Shown here one piece after another: positions 47,936-59,640 of a stretch of DNA of 64,000 bases (positions are counted from its first letter, which is position 1; each line of letters begins with the position of its first letter). The DNA lies in the NCBI GenBank assembly GCA_028554755.1, contig JAPTOF010000002.1:11395001-11459000 (forward strand), read 5' to 3'. The notes under the pieces were generated by a model. It saw only the letters and a list, made by a program, of their open reading frames with translations. It had not been told where the DNA came from and did not search any database. The stretch is from Cordia subcordata (lineage: Eukaryota; Streptophyta; Magnoliopsida; Boraginales; Cordiaceae). Both the position numbers and the translations under genes were made by a program.

Positions 47936-48699
47936 ATAAGACATCATCTTTTACCATCAAGAAACACTCTTGCAGATTATGCATCTCCAAACTCAATCTA
48001 AACAAGAAAATCCACTTGACAATTTTCCAAAACATGGCACACATTGACTTGATAACCTTTAACAAATACAAACAAATGGCAAAACATTGCCAAAATGAAA
48101 GGTGAAAAGAAGGCTCACCAACCCGACAATAAGAGGTTGGGCACAAATCCAGTTGAACCGATCTCCAAAACACTTTTCAATCTTGTTTTTCCAAATATAA
48201 AGCCACCAGTCATGGTGGAGACAACCAAAAGAAGGAAATGAATGGCCAAACCTATAAAAATGAGAGTGAAAATCCAAGTTGGCATAATAAAGTTCAACAC
48301 ATGCAAGATAACAAAGAGATATCTAAGAAACTGAAATATAGTGTTATTATTCAAGATTTAGGAAAGATACATTCCACATATTTGATTTGGGGTAGAAAAT
48401 CACATGAAAATTATAATAGACAAGATAAAATGTACAAGATAAGAAAAAATAACGAAAATAAAAGAAGAGAAGTAAATGAAAAGAAAGTGCCATCGGTCTA
48501 TGAGGCCGCAGCAGAGTAGCAATGAAGATCAGAAGAAGAAAATAACGGTGGAGATTTTTTTTGAGAGAGAGAGATGAAGGTAATCAAATAATGGAAATCG
48601 AATTGAACTACTTAATTTGATAATTAAATTTTATTAGTTAAACATTTTTTGGACCGATTTCTTATTATGCCAAAATAACCGAATTGCATGACAAGGCAA

Positions 48700-48838
48700 A
48701 AGAATACATATATATATATATGTATATATAAATATATATATATATATATGTATATATAAATATATATATATATATATGTATATATAAATATATATATATA
48801 TATATGTATATATAAATATATATATATATGTATGTATA
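48700..48838. repeat. AT minisatellite, about 30-bp period, four units
   Basis: Repeats of tgtatatataaatatatata followed by more TA pairs, with a period close to 30 bases. The long open frames it produces on the minus strand (runs of I, Y, T and H) are artefacts of the repeat. Confidence 0.9.
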
Positions 48839-48889
48839 TTAGATAGCCAAGATTCGGATAACCAAAATAGCACATGTTAAAGTTTAATT

Positions 48890-49152
48890 GTATTTATATT
48901 GATATCAAAACTATGCTGTTTTGATATTTCGGTTAATAACCACAAGTATATATTCTAAACCAAAATTGAAAATTAAATGAACCAATTTTTAGATCCAAAA
49001 TCAAACCAAAAAATAAATACTTGAAGATATTTCTGTTCATTTCAATTTCGGATTTTTTTTAAAACCAATTTATGCGTCCTTGTACCACTAATTTGATTCG
49101 GTTCGGTTAGCTTTCGAAATTTATTACTAACTAAATTATGCTCACCCTTACC
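48890..49152. mobile_element. hAT-type terminal region (partial)
   Basis: The right end atgctcaccctta is the inverse of a taaggGTGAGCAT-type terminus like that at 35970, preceded by gattcggttcggtt subterminal words. The matching left end was not found. Probably a truncated or very diverged hAT MITE. Confidence 0.4.
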
Positions 49153-49513
49153 TTTGACAATCCATGCATGCAAATGTAATTTGAAATAAAAGCATAGTAA
49201 TTTGACATGTAGCATGAATACATATATTCGATAATCGGGATGATAGTGTATTGTTTCTCTAATGCATTAGACAAATTAGAAATTATTTGTCAAACAAGGT
49301 TCTCATTCTTCGTCTGATGGTATACTCCAATTGTCTTCGGAAATCATTTTATGAGACAGGTTTAATCCACCTCTAAGAATACTAGAGCCACCAGAGTGCT
49401 AGAATATAATTTAATAATATTCTTACAAAAGAATGTTTCAAAAATTAAGCGTCATCTTATTTTCAGAATATTGGAAAATTATTAAGAAGTTTTGTTTGTC
49501 CACATCATTTTAG

Positions 49514-51152
49514 GTTTGAGCAATCGGTTTAACTGATTCAAAACTGAATTTTAATGACCAACTAATTTTTTGAAAATTAATAACTGAAATCAAAACAAAC
49601 TATATTAATAAAAAAGGAACTATATTAACAAAAGAAATTATTTAATTGAATTTTTTCGGTTCAATTTGGTGATTAATTAAAATAAGCAAATTAAAAAAAT
49701 ATACATTATTTAAACCTAACCAAAATAACCAAATTCATTTGTGATTATAATAATCTTTTTTGTCAGCAAACAGCAACATTTTTATTAAGATAACTAGTTA
49801 GCCAACCTTAGAAAGAGGTTGGCCTAGAAGTACAATAGATAGCAAAGATTGAGGAGGATGAGGAAACTAATTGATAGGTAACTCAATTTTTCCGATAGCT
49901 TTATAAAACACCCTTCTAATTAAAGACAAACAATGATTCAGAAGTATAGTAAAAGAAGTCTAAGTTCTTGCACCAAATCAACAATCTTCTAATATGCAAC
50001 CAGACCAATTTGGGACACACCTTGGAAGACCTCCAACACATCACATGCCAACATCACCCATGGGGCGTCATGCAGTAGGTTCTTCGCTAAGGGAAAGAAA
50101 CCACCACAACAATCACCACGATCCAAACAACGTACTAGCAAAGTAATTACTGTCAGAAGTCTAAGATCTGAAAAGTCAAAGATAAATTTAAACACTAGAT
50201 AGAGAATGAGCCAAGAAAATTTGTACTCTAGATAGTCTAAACATCCTAAGAAAGACGACGAGCCCTCTAAATCCATGGCTTGAACAAGTGGAGATATCAA
50301 CCACCTTTTTTCCTCTGCAACCAAGACTGAAAAATGGATTAGGAGCATCATAGACGAGTGGGTCTCGGCAACGAAAGATAGGGTGAGTAGAACATGAATA
50401 GCATGGTTCTAAGTGCACCAAGTCATATCATTCGGGCTTACTCCTTCATCTGCACCAAAAAGGCATACTAGCAAAGAGAACTCACTCCATAGAACAAAGA
50501 ACACAAAGGACAAGTGAAAGACCAAGGACATCATAGCCATGAGGCATAGATCAAGTAGAGAGAACCCATAAGACCTAGATCTGAAGCTTTCAAACTCAAA
50601 AACACCACGAAAAGACAACACTATAACCCAACGAAAACAAAAAAAGAACACAAAGATGCGCAAGAAAAACAACAAAAAATGAACACAAATAATGCCATGA
50701 CGAGGCCGAGCTGAGAAAATGATGTTACAGTCTTGCCCTGAACATAGAAAATGCTAGAGAAAACCCTAGAGAAGAACAATAGAGCAGTCATCTCTTAGAG
50801 AAAGAGAGAGAGAATAGAACAGTTACTTTTCTTTGCCTTGTGATATAATATTTGAATTCCAATATTCATCATCCTAATTTACATTATACATGTAAGATTG
50901 ATACGGACTTGTAAATATATGTGAATGTAAACTTAACAAATAATACCTAAATAAAAATTGCTTTAAAAAGACCAACTATTCGGTGATAATTTGGTTATCA
51001 ATCGAATTCTTAAAGAAATAACCAAAACCGAACTGAAAATCTAATTTTTCTATTTTCAATAATCAAAACAAACCAAATATAAAAATAAACAAAATGAATT
51101 TTTGTATTTAAATTTAGTTATCCAATCATATCCAAATAATACTCACCTTACT
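49514..51152. mobile_element. Possible diverged hAT element, itself interrupted by a non-LTR insertion
   Basis: The left taggtttgagcaatcgg and right aatactcacctta are loosely inverse, and both flanks are rich in aaccgaa / ttcggt words typical of hAT subterminal regions. The retroelement at 49755-50838 sits inside. Without a clear 8-bp duplication this stays tentative. Confidence 0.35.
49755..50838 (-). mobile_element. Short non-LTR retroelement (about 1.08 kb) with 3' hairpin
   Basis: Minus-strand element. The 5' end is CT-rich (ctctctctctttctctaag), with an agggttttctctag word. The 3' end carries gccaacct/aggttggc, a perfect 8-bp stem (near 49800-49823), then aataaaaatg and an A run. Flanks TTGTGATTATAATA (49739) and TTGTGATATAATA (50839) look like a 13 to 14 bp target duplication with a one-base indel. 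Long minus-strand frames exist but no LINE or SINE domain is recognised. It is probably a deletion derivative of a LINE. Confidence 0.6.
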
Positions 51153-51476
51153 TGGTTTTATTATAACTTTATAAACACAGTTCACAGCGACGAAATCCAT
51201 CTCCAAAATTCATGAGATGTATCAACTTTCTGCAGACTAAATTAGTACGGAACTGACAAGTACAGTTGATTGAGGTAATAAATTAATTGAATCTAAACTT
51301 GTCAATTAAGCACACCACTAAACTCTAATAAACTAAAAAAACTAACCAAAGCAACCTCACTAAGCACAGTAAAGGCACCTGTTTTTACATAAAAGAAAAT
51401 AAAACAAAAAAAAAAAAGAAAGAAATGCCTTCAACTGTTCCAAAAATTTTAATAGTATGGGTTAGGCCTCCACATG

Positions 51477-51640
51477 TATACATATAAAACGAGCGTAGAG
51501 AGAGAAAACTCACACACAAAAACACATAGAAGAAAAAAAAAAAAAGTTTAAGAGAGAGAAGTAAGTGGGTAGAAGAAAAGAAAAACACAAAAGGAGGATC
51601 TGGGGTCTTCTCACCATGGATGATGAAGCTTGCCCATAAG
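51477..51640 (+). promoter_or_regulatory. Putative promoter and first 5' UTR exon of the Tubby-like gene
   Basis: tacatataaaac (51479-51490) is a TATA-like element. It is followed by an A/GA-rich leader with agagaga and acacaca runs, as in many plant 5' UTRs. A splice donor candidate AAG|GTTAGC ends the exon at 51640. The assignment rests on position and composition; no transcript data were available. Confidence 0.45.
51616..51639 (+). CDS. Upstream ORF of seven codons (MDDEACP) in the Tubby-like gene leader
   Basis: Complete small ORF ATG to TAA with an optimal plant start context (ACCATGG). It lies in the putative first UTR exon and ends one base before a candidate splice donor. A start codon this strong would be expected to capture scanning ribosomes and reduce initiation at the main ATG (52987). 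Whether it is in the mature transcript depends on the unverified transcription start. Confidence 0.4.
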   Translation: MDDEACP

Positions 51641-52868
51641 GTTAGCCTCAAAAAACTCAAAACTATTTAAATAAAAATTGAATCTTTCTTTATGTTCTGC
51701 TTAAGAATTGATTGTTTCTTAGCTCTTGTTTTCTTTTTCTTTTTTTTTTTCCCCTTCTTTGTTATTATTTTTCTGCACATTTTGTAGAGGTGTATATATG
51801 TGTGTGGGTGTGTAAGATGGCATATTACTTGGATGCATGTGGGTCTGATTTGAGGTGGGTTTTTGAAATTCTGTGAAAATTATGCTAAAGATTGGAACTT
51901 TAATTGTGTTTTGCCTTTATAATATATACTTTTTTCATATGGGCCAGTTTTCTATTTTTCTCCTCTTAGTTGATTTCTTTCTATTTCAGTTTTTCAATTT
52001 CATTTTTTTTCAAGTGTGACATTAGAGTAAAAAGTTTTTTTTTTTTGTGGGGGGGAGGGGTGGGTGGGGGCGTATAGTTATGGTGAAATCAGGGTTAATG
52101 AGATCCTTAGAAATTGTTTCTAGTGTTGTTTATTATTTAGCACAAAAGTCTTAACTGTTAGCAGATGATAAATTAACATAGTAGAGAGGCCATTTAACAA
52201 AAGCTCATCTGGTTAAGTCTTGCCACCACCCATGTCAAAGAGAGTATGTTTGCTTGCACATGAGAGAGGCGTGTTGAAAATAATAAATTAATATGATAAA
52301 CTTCTCTCGAAAATTTTAAGCCTTTAGATGAGAGGTGGTTAATTTACAATACGTTCTCTAGTTTGACATCTTCTGTTAATTTGTATAGGAGGCTTCTAAC
52401 AGTTGATGTTTAAGTTTGCCCCTTAGCTTTGTTAATTTGTATAGGAGGCTTGTAACAGTTGACTTTCCATTTTCTACTTTTGTCTTTTGGTAGTAATAAT
52501 TCTTTCTGCTCTTGCAAAGATTTCCTCCAAGGCGGTATCTCTTTTCTCTTTGGAATCTTAGGTTGGGTTTTATAAAATGGCCTCTTGCTCATGCCTTTGT
52601 CTGATTCTTGCTTTAGTGCTGCTTGTGAGAATAAACAAGTCAAGATTTGGAGAAATAAACCCCTTATTTTGGGGTTCAAAATGAAGACTTAATATGCAGG
52701 AAGGTTGTCTCTGATTAAAGCCTTTTGTTTTAGACTGTATGAGGGATCTTCTTTTCTTGCTTTGTGATTTTTCTGTGATTTGCCTTTGTCATCAAGTCTT
52801 CTAGAAAGTGTTTGATACAATCGTACTGAGTGATGCTGAGCCTTTCATTCTTTTTGACTCGTGTGCAG
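51641..52868 (+). other. Probable long intron in the 5' UTR of the Tubby-like gene
   Basis: Bounded by candidate donor GTTAGC (51641) and acceptor TGTGCAG (ending 52868). It contains a G-rich four-run motif (52049-52070) and a 34-bp repeat in two copies with a 56-base period (gttaatttgtataggaggct at 52375 and 52431). A leader intron is common in plant Tubby-like genes; its exact ends here are inferred. A short minus-strand frame of 89 codons inside (52410-52679) has no recognisable domain. Confidence 0.45.
52049..52070 (+). promoter_or_regulatory. Predicted G-quadruplex motif
   Basis: Four G runs of 7, 4, 3 and 5 separated by single bases (A, T, T), on the coding strand of the Tubby-like gene and in its putative UTR intron. 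Single-base loops make this among the most stable G-quadruplex forms. Regulatory effect is inferred only. Confidence 0.6.
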
Positions 52869-52986
52869 CAGATGGTGAGGATTTTTTAGTCTTGTCATAC
52901 CGGACTAGTAACTAAAAGTTTATTCACTCATATTGGACCACGGTTGAAAGTGGGAAGTTTTCTGGGTATTCATTTTATTAGAGTAA

Positions 52987-55900
52987 ATGTCATTCCGAAG
53001 CATAGCTCGTGATATAAGGGACAGCTTTGGGAGCTTATCGAAGAGGAGTTTTGAGGTGAGGTTGCCTGGTCACCATAGAGGAAAGTCTTATGGTGCTGTT
53101 CATGAGTTGCATGACCAGCCTGTGGTTGTCCAGAACAGTTGTTGGGCTAGTCTTCCACCTGAATTACTTCGTGATGTGATTAAGAGGTTGGAGGCAAGTG
53201 AGAGTACATGGCCTGCCCGAAAGCATGTTGTTGCATGTGCTGCTGTGTGCAGGTCATGGAGGGAGATGTGCAAAGAAATTGTTCAAAATCCTGAAATCTC
53301 TGGAAAGTTGACCTTCCCTGTTTCTCTAAAGCAGGTAAACTCTCCTCTTTGGTTTTCTGCCTTTCTTCATATTGCAGCCTATTCAACTTATTATGTAATT
53401 CACTGGCCTGGTTCTTGGAGAAAGTTGGATTTTTTTGCCAAGCAACGTCATGAGTGAAAATTCATTTTTCGCTTTGTTTCTCTTTTGCAGCCTGGATCCA
53501 GGGATGGAACCATCCAGTGCTTCATTAAAAGAGATAAATCGAATATGACATACCATCTTTTCCTCTGCCTTAGCCCTGGTAAGATTTCTTGTATCTTTTT
53601 ACTCATATGAAGTTGTGTCCTCTTATCTGCTCTTTGGAGCCTTATTTTTTTGCCCCATACTATAATAGTCCAATGTGCTTTCTGACACGTAAATTGTTAC
53701 ATAGAAGAAGTAAGAGGATGTTAAGTTGGATTATCTCAACGCTTATTATATCTGCATTCTATAGTATGTCGGCTGGTGCAATTAGAGTAACAGGAAGGAA
53801 ACACTGTTGGCTCCTCAGTAAAAGGTGTGGGATGCTGGGTAGACATCATAGAGGAAACTATTAGAATATTCCTGGAAACAGGGAAGTGACAAAGATTCTT
53901 CTTAAACCAATAGACTAGTAATGTACTTTTGAAAAAAAAAAAAGAAGGAATTGAAACTAGTAATGCATGTTACTTGGATTATGATGAGGCGATAATCTTC
54001 TTAATAGAATTACCACCTCATCTAAAAGTTTAAATTTGTAGAGAGGGGTTTATTATATTTATTTATTGTGCTTAACAGATCTCAAGTCCTATTGATTGGG
54101 TTTTATTTCACATTCAGAGGGTAATTAGATTCTTCTTCTTCCTTTTGTGGTGACTGTGGGTTAAATACTATAGGGCTTATTTGGATTGGCTATTTCTAAA
54201 AGTACTTTTTTCTCTAACTTTTTAAAAAAGTGTAGCTGAAGTTGAACTTCTTTCAGAGTTTTAGCTTCTTTTGAAAGTTAAGCCAAATACTTGTTGCGAA
54301 AAATGATGTGCTCCTTTTTAGGGGAAAATTTGTTTTTTCATGGAAAAAACCAACCCAAATGAGCACTATTTTAGATTAATGTTATTTTAACTCCTTTACT
54401 AAAGTGGTATCCTTCTTGTTAAAATCCAAAACAATATCATTTGCAAATGTTTTATTTCGGACCTGCATATATCATGAAGTTCACTTTTTAAGTGCAAAAA
54501 ATTTGAAAGTGACTTGTTATGTTGCACTGTGTATCTCAACTCGCCTCCTGCGACGTGGCCCATGTCAAGCCATGAGAAGCAATTTGCTACTAGTGGAGTA
54601 TATGTTGTGGTATGATGCCCCGTATCAGGTTTTTATAAACTTCTGGTCTCATTAACAAATATGTGGACAAATCATAGATTGGATAACATGGTTAAAGGCC
54701 TGATTTCTCTCTTTTTGTAGTTTGGCCAAACCTTTTTCTTATAATACTGCCTCTGACCCAAATATGAAATATTAGAGTCCTAGTTTGTCTTTTTTTGTTT
54801 GAAGTTGACTTAAAAGGCTTTTTCCATGTCTTTTTTCTTGAACTTCATTAAATCTTTACAATTTCACTTGATAGTATGTGGTCAATCTAATTTCTTATTG
54901 TATTGGAGGTTTCCTAAAACTAATAAAAGTGTTAAATTTTCTTCAGGAAAGATCATGTTGACCAAAAGCGTCATAATATAACTAATATTGGTCAGAGGCT
55001 CAGTGCACCTCTTTTTCCATATCATTTTGGCTAATTTTCCTCTCATGACATTTTGCTCTCAGCTTTGCTAGTGGAAAATGGTAAATTTCTGCTCTCCGCA
55101 AAGCGAAGTCGGAGAACAACTTGTACAGAGTATGTGATATCAATGGATGCAGAAAACATATCGAGATCAAGCAGTACTTATATCGGAAAACTAAGGTAGG
55201 AAGATTCCTTGTCATCCCTTGTTTCTACTTTATCTCTTTGAGACTCAGACGACTAGAGATCGTTGCTACTAACGGATGAAGATCTATAGATGCATATATC
55301 ATTGTTTATAGTGCCGATGGGCGGTTAGTTGTTTCTCAAGAATTGAACTTTGCTGCTTCTGCTGGTAAGTTCCCAGAAAAAGCTTTTGATCATGAGATCT
55401 GGCATAAGATCGTATTTAGAAAAGATGACTGGAATGCACTGGAGTTTTGCTTGTCACAATCCAGAACTGCTTTTATGATGCCCTCGCTGATGTTACTTTC
55501 CCATCTACGCAGTTATCTGAACTTTTACCGTACATGATTAGAGCATAGCAACTACTTACATCATGCTCTTGAGTGATTTTGCATTGAGCTGCAGTAAGGT
55601 ATTGCCATAAGTGATTAAATCAAAGCAACGTACTATATGCTTGCCAGTTGCCATTGTATCAAGGATTTATGGAATTATTTCTCACAGCGTCTCGTAATTC
55701 TACTTGTGTATTATGGATTTTTTTCCCCTTATTGAAGAAGAAGATTGTGTATTTGGATTCTTGTATTCTGGATCTAATGGTATGTGATAGACAATCAGTT
55801 TTCTCGATAGTTTACATTTTTATGTGTTCTTTAATCTGTCGCCTATTTCATCTTCCCAGGTCTAACTTTCTTGGCACGAAGTTCATAATTTGTGACACAC

Positions 55901-56568
55901 AACCACCATACAACAGTGCGCATGTCTCTGCACCGGGTCGTGCAAGTCGTAGATTCTATTCTAAAAAAGTCTCTCCTAAAGTTCCTACTGGAAGTTACAA
56001 TGTTGCCCAGGTCACATATGAGCTCAATGTGCTGGGCACAAGAGGCCCACGGAGGATGCACTGTGTAATGCACTCAATCCCAACATCGTCTCTCGAGCCC
56101 GGCGGTGCTGTACCAGGCCAGCCTGAGCTCCTGCCTCGGTCACTTGAAGACTCATTCAGGAGTATCTCCTTCTCTAAGTCAATCGACAACTCAACTGAAT
56201 TCAGTAGTGCCCGGTTTTCTGACATTGTCGGTCCACTTAATGAAGAAGACGGTGCAAAGGAGAGACCTTTAGTTCTTCGTAACAAACCACCAAGGTGGCA
56301 TGAACAGTTGCAGTGTTGGTGTCTTAATTTCAGGGGCAGGGTCACTGTTGCATCGGTCAAGAATTTTCAGCTAATTGCTGCTACACAGCCTGCTGCTGGT
56401 GCCCAAACGTCATCCCAGCCAAGCCAATCCGACCATGACAAGATAATATTGCAGTTTGGCAAGGTGGGCAAAGACATGTTCACGATGGACTATCGATATC
56501 CTTTATCTGCCTTCCAGGCTTTTGCCATCTGTTTGAGTAGCTTTGACACAAAATTGGCATGTGAATAG
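52987..56568 (+). CDS. TLP1: Tubby-like F-box protein, TLP1-like, 4 coding exons, 425 aa
   Basis: Coding exons 52987-53334, 53491-53578, 55063-55195 and 55860-56568, all GT-AG, join to 1278 bases (425 codons plus stop). Residues 1-30 are the plant TLP N-terminus ([20 protein letters not shown]). The F-box spans about 50-105 ([40 protein letters not shown]). The Tubby domain runs from about 110 to the end. A basic cluster KRSRR (159-163) lies where Tubby domains bind phosphatidylinositol 4,5-bisphosphate. [20 protein letters not shown] and the C-terminal [20 protein letters not shown] are the Tubby signatures. Plant TLPs bind ASK adaptors of SCF ubiquitin ligases, tether to the plasma membrane and are released under stress. 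Similarity recalled from family knowledge is strongest to Arabidopsis TLP1 and then TLP5. No damage is seen; the long second intron holds a MITE. Confidence 0.95.
54171..54366. mobile_element. Tourist-like MITE, recurrent family, in an intron of the Tubby-like gene
   Basis: The left end tagggcttatttggattggc and right end ccaacccaaatgagcac show the family termini, and the interior has catggaaaa near the right end. It lies in the intron between coding exons 2 and 3. ACTAT occurs at both borders, longer than the expected 3 bp, so the duplication is uncertain. Confidence 0.6.
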
Positions 56569-56920
56569 AAGAAAAAGAAAAAGGTAGACGATTTAGTTGG
56601 TAATATTTCTCCTTTCCAAGTTGCATGAAATGGATTGTTGTCAAAGTGGTCAGTGTGTAACTCACTGTCGGGACAATGTTTGCCCCTTGGAGGGGAGTTG
56701 TTGTTTTCTTTTTCCCTCTTTTTTCTTTTTGTCTTTTATATTTTCTTTGTTAATTTTCATGTAGCTGTTTTCAGATTTTACCTTAATTCCTTGTCTTATG
56801 TTGTTAAAGATGGTCCACTGTATTCTGCTGTAAAACTATTGATGTATTTCGTAAGTGATTAAATGGACAAAAGAGTCAAGCCTCTTCTGTATTTAAAGTA
56901 ATTTTGCTTCATCTTTGCTC
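56569..56920 (+). other. Probable 3' UTR of the Tubby-like gene
   Basis: T-rich sequence after the stop codon with TGTA-type words (ccactgtattctgctgtaaa). No perfect AATAAA; plant polyadenylation signals are often degenerate. The end of the transcript is not determined. Confidence 0.4.
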
Positions 56921-57031
56921 AAGATCTCAATATTGTGCTTGTAGAGGTAATAAGCTCCAGTGAACCACTGCCTTCGGCTTATTATTTGGACCCACGGATG
57001 CTAATGGTATTTTACTTCACTCTACTCTGCA

Positions 57032-57250
57032 GGAGTACCACAGAGGTTGGCGCTAGGTTTTTAGCCAAAAAACCCTATCAGGGTTGGCATGGAGTTTTTA
57101 CTCCCTACCCTAGTACTCAATTTCGTCCCACCCCACAGGAGTATTGTAGGGGTTGAAACAGAGTTTTTAGCAAAAAAATTCTTGTTAGGGGTAAGGTGGA
57201 GTCTTTTGCCCCTACCCTAGTACAGGGATGAGTAGGGGTGGGGGTTTATC
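57032..57250 (+). repeat. Two-copy diverged tandem repeat with TACCCTAGTAC words
   Basis: The unit from aggagtaccacagaggttgg to ctaccctagtac (57032-57118) is repeated in diverged form (57137-57225), sharing gagtttttagc, aaaaaa and ctaccctagtac. Inverse gtactagggta-like words suggest it may derive from a small DNA element. Confidence 0.5.
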
Positions 57251-57259
57251 GATCCTATG

Positions 57260-58590
57260 TTGCCCCATCTCAGTATATTTGTGTTTGTGTGTATAATTTT
57301 TCGTTTTCTTTGTCTAAAATATAGTTTTCTAGTTCTATTCAAATCATTATATTGATGAAAATTTTTCTAATTTGTTGGTGAAAATTTCTTACATGATATT
57401 GAAGATCAAAATTCAAATATCTTTAGTCCTTAAAACATTTTGCTATGTTTTCGTGTGAGGATTTATTTATATGGTATTAATAAATAAGGGTTTTAACAAA
57501 TAGAGGCTTTGATCTAATTTTGTTCCATTGCCCTTCCCCGTTGTTTTTGTTGACCAGTGTCGACGGACAAGGTTTCTTTTCCCATCTAATAGAGACGAGG
57601 ATAATATTAGGAGTTTACTTAGTACTAAGTATAAGATAAAGAAAAGGGTAAAGATTTTTTTACCAAGTGCAGAGTTAGGGTTAGCAAATTCTGTTCTTAT
57701 CCCATTCTATTGTCAACACTATGTGGACTAACTTTTCAGATTTAGGGTCTTTTTATAACGTGGTAATAGATATTATAAGGGAGATTGTTGTGGCGTTATA
57801 AAAGAATTCTGAGTTCGAACTTTTACTCTAAAGGGATATGCTGTATGGTAAAGACCTCTTGTTGCTTAGTAGGCTTTCTTATGCCGTGATCAAATGTTGA
57901 CTCGCAAATGTGTAAAGATGTGAGAAAAATTTAATGGTCGAATAATAAAATCATAATGAAATGATTTAGATTATTGGACTTGTGAACAGGTTATCATGGT
58001 ATAAATAAATAAAATTTTATCTCCTGACCACTTGGAGAATAGTGAATAATTGATTTGAATAACTATGGAAAATTAATTTGAATAATTGATTATGATAGAT
58101 GAAGATCAAATAAATGTATTATCACTTTATCAGTTTTGATTTCCTCCATAATGCTTATAATATCATTAAGGAATCTGAAACCAAAACCTATAGCCGGTAA
58201 CGTATGGAGTTTATGAAGGACGAAATTAGTTAAAAAGACTATAGGTGAAGATGTAACTATTATAATTGAGGCCTGCTTGTCCTAGGCAGAAAGTAGAGAA
58301 TTCAATCCATATCAAAAGAATAAATGATCACAGATCATGGACTTGCAGCCTAAAAATGTCCTCCTCCAACAAATTAAATTCTTTCTATTAGTTTTAAAAT
58401 TTTAAACGAGATAATACTTTAATACGGTATTAGAAGACACACGTCTAAAAATTAAGGGTTAAAATCTTGCCTCTACCATCTCTTTACCCTGTGCAAGACT
58501 CAAAAGCGCTTGCATGGGTTGATTGAGAATTACCACCAGAGGCTACTTAATCCTATACTGATATCTATAAGATATCAGCATCAGTTTCTA
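57260..58590. other. Intergenic DNA, nothing recognised
   Basis: AT-rich; no ORF with known similarity. A palindromic gatatctataagatatc lies near 58560-58577. Confidence 0.45.
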
Positions 58591-58624
58591 AAAGCAGGCT
58601 GGGGCCTGGATGGGTGTAGCGATT

Positions 58625-59158
58625 GGCACCTACGAAGCACTGACACCTCTAAAGCGCAATGTATCGCTTGTCGGACACTAACACACTCTGACACGTGTCT
58701 AGCAATTTTTTTTTTTTTAAATTTCCGACACGCTCCGACACAGGAATGGGACACGCACGGTTGTAATTTTTAAAACTATTTGGGGCACTAATGCAAATCC
58801 AAAAATAATTTTTTAAAAAAAAAAAGAAAAATCAATACACATAGCCGGAGATTGTTCTAATTTTTCTTGTCAAGACTCACCTTCTATCTCTCCAAAAAAA
58901 GCTCAACCCTCATATTTTCTTCCTTGCTATTCATATTTCTTTTCTTTTTCCCCCAATATTTCTCTGTTTCTTGTTAATCTTTGCGAGACTCAAAATGAAA
59001 GCAGATAACATTGGATAAAATCCCTTAGTTGCTGGATGTGACGTCCTTCTTCCCTCTTTTCCGAATTGAAGATTCTAAATATCAATGTGAGTCTAACGTT
59101 TGCCTCCCTCTTTCTTTTTTTGTCTAACGTTTGCCTCCCTCTTTCTTTTTTTTTTATA

Positions 59159-59206
<48 letters not shown>

Positions 59207-59640
59207 AGATTCAGGTTCTTATATTAACACTAAAAAGGTTTGACCTTAAATTATGCATCTTCACATTTTTATGATAATTGCTGATCTTGACGAGTATTGA
59301 GAGTCAACTTGGTATTCTTTTTGTTATCATCCTATAACTACTGAATAACTGCTGGTTTGTGCATTACTTGCCTATCATTTAATATGTTGAATTGGTTTGT
59401 ATTTTATGAAAATGTTACTTCATGGCGTTTAATCTTTCATGACTAGTTATATGCTAAATATTATACTTGTTTAATTTTTTTGTCATGATAAAAATTATAT
59501 TTATGCAAAATATTTAAAAATTTAAATATTTTTTATTTAACGTATACTGAGTGTGTCATAGTTTTTTTCAAAAAGTCGCGTTGTGTTGTATATCATGTCG
59601 GCGTATCATATTCGTGCTTCTTAGATTGGCACATAGGGAA
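58625..59640. mobile_element. Putative inverted-repeat element with GACAC-rich end
   Basis: The left end carries cacctacgaagcactgacac and further cggacac and gacacgctccgacac words. Near the right end, gtgcttcttagattggcac is the loose inverse. The interior is AT-rich with a (TA)n at 59171-59203 and a duplicated gtctaacgtttgcctccctc word (59090 and 59122). Terminal repeats are imperfect, so the class is unknown. Confidence 0.4.

Noticed and set aside
48624..48875. Long minus-strand frames rich in I, Y, T and H
   Set aside because: Produced entirely by the AT minisatellite; no codon bias or domain.
49989..50675. Three overlapping minus-strand frames of 77 to 120 codons
   Set aside because: They lie inside the short non-LTR element; no domain recognised, and they overlap each other in different frames.
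51385..51660. 91-codon minus-strand frame opposite the Tubby-like leader
   Set aside because: Runs of F and S from the A/GA-rich UTR read backwards; a shadow of low-complexity DNA.
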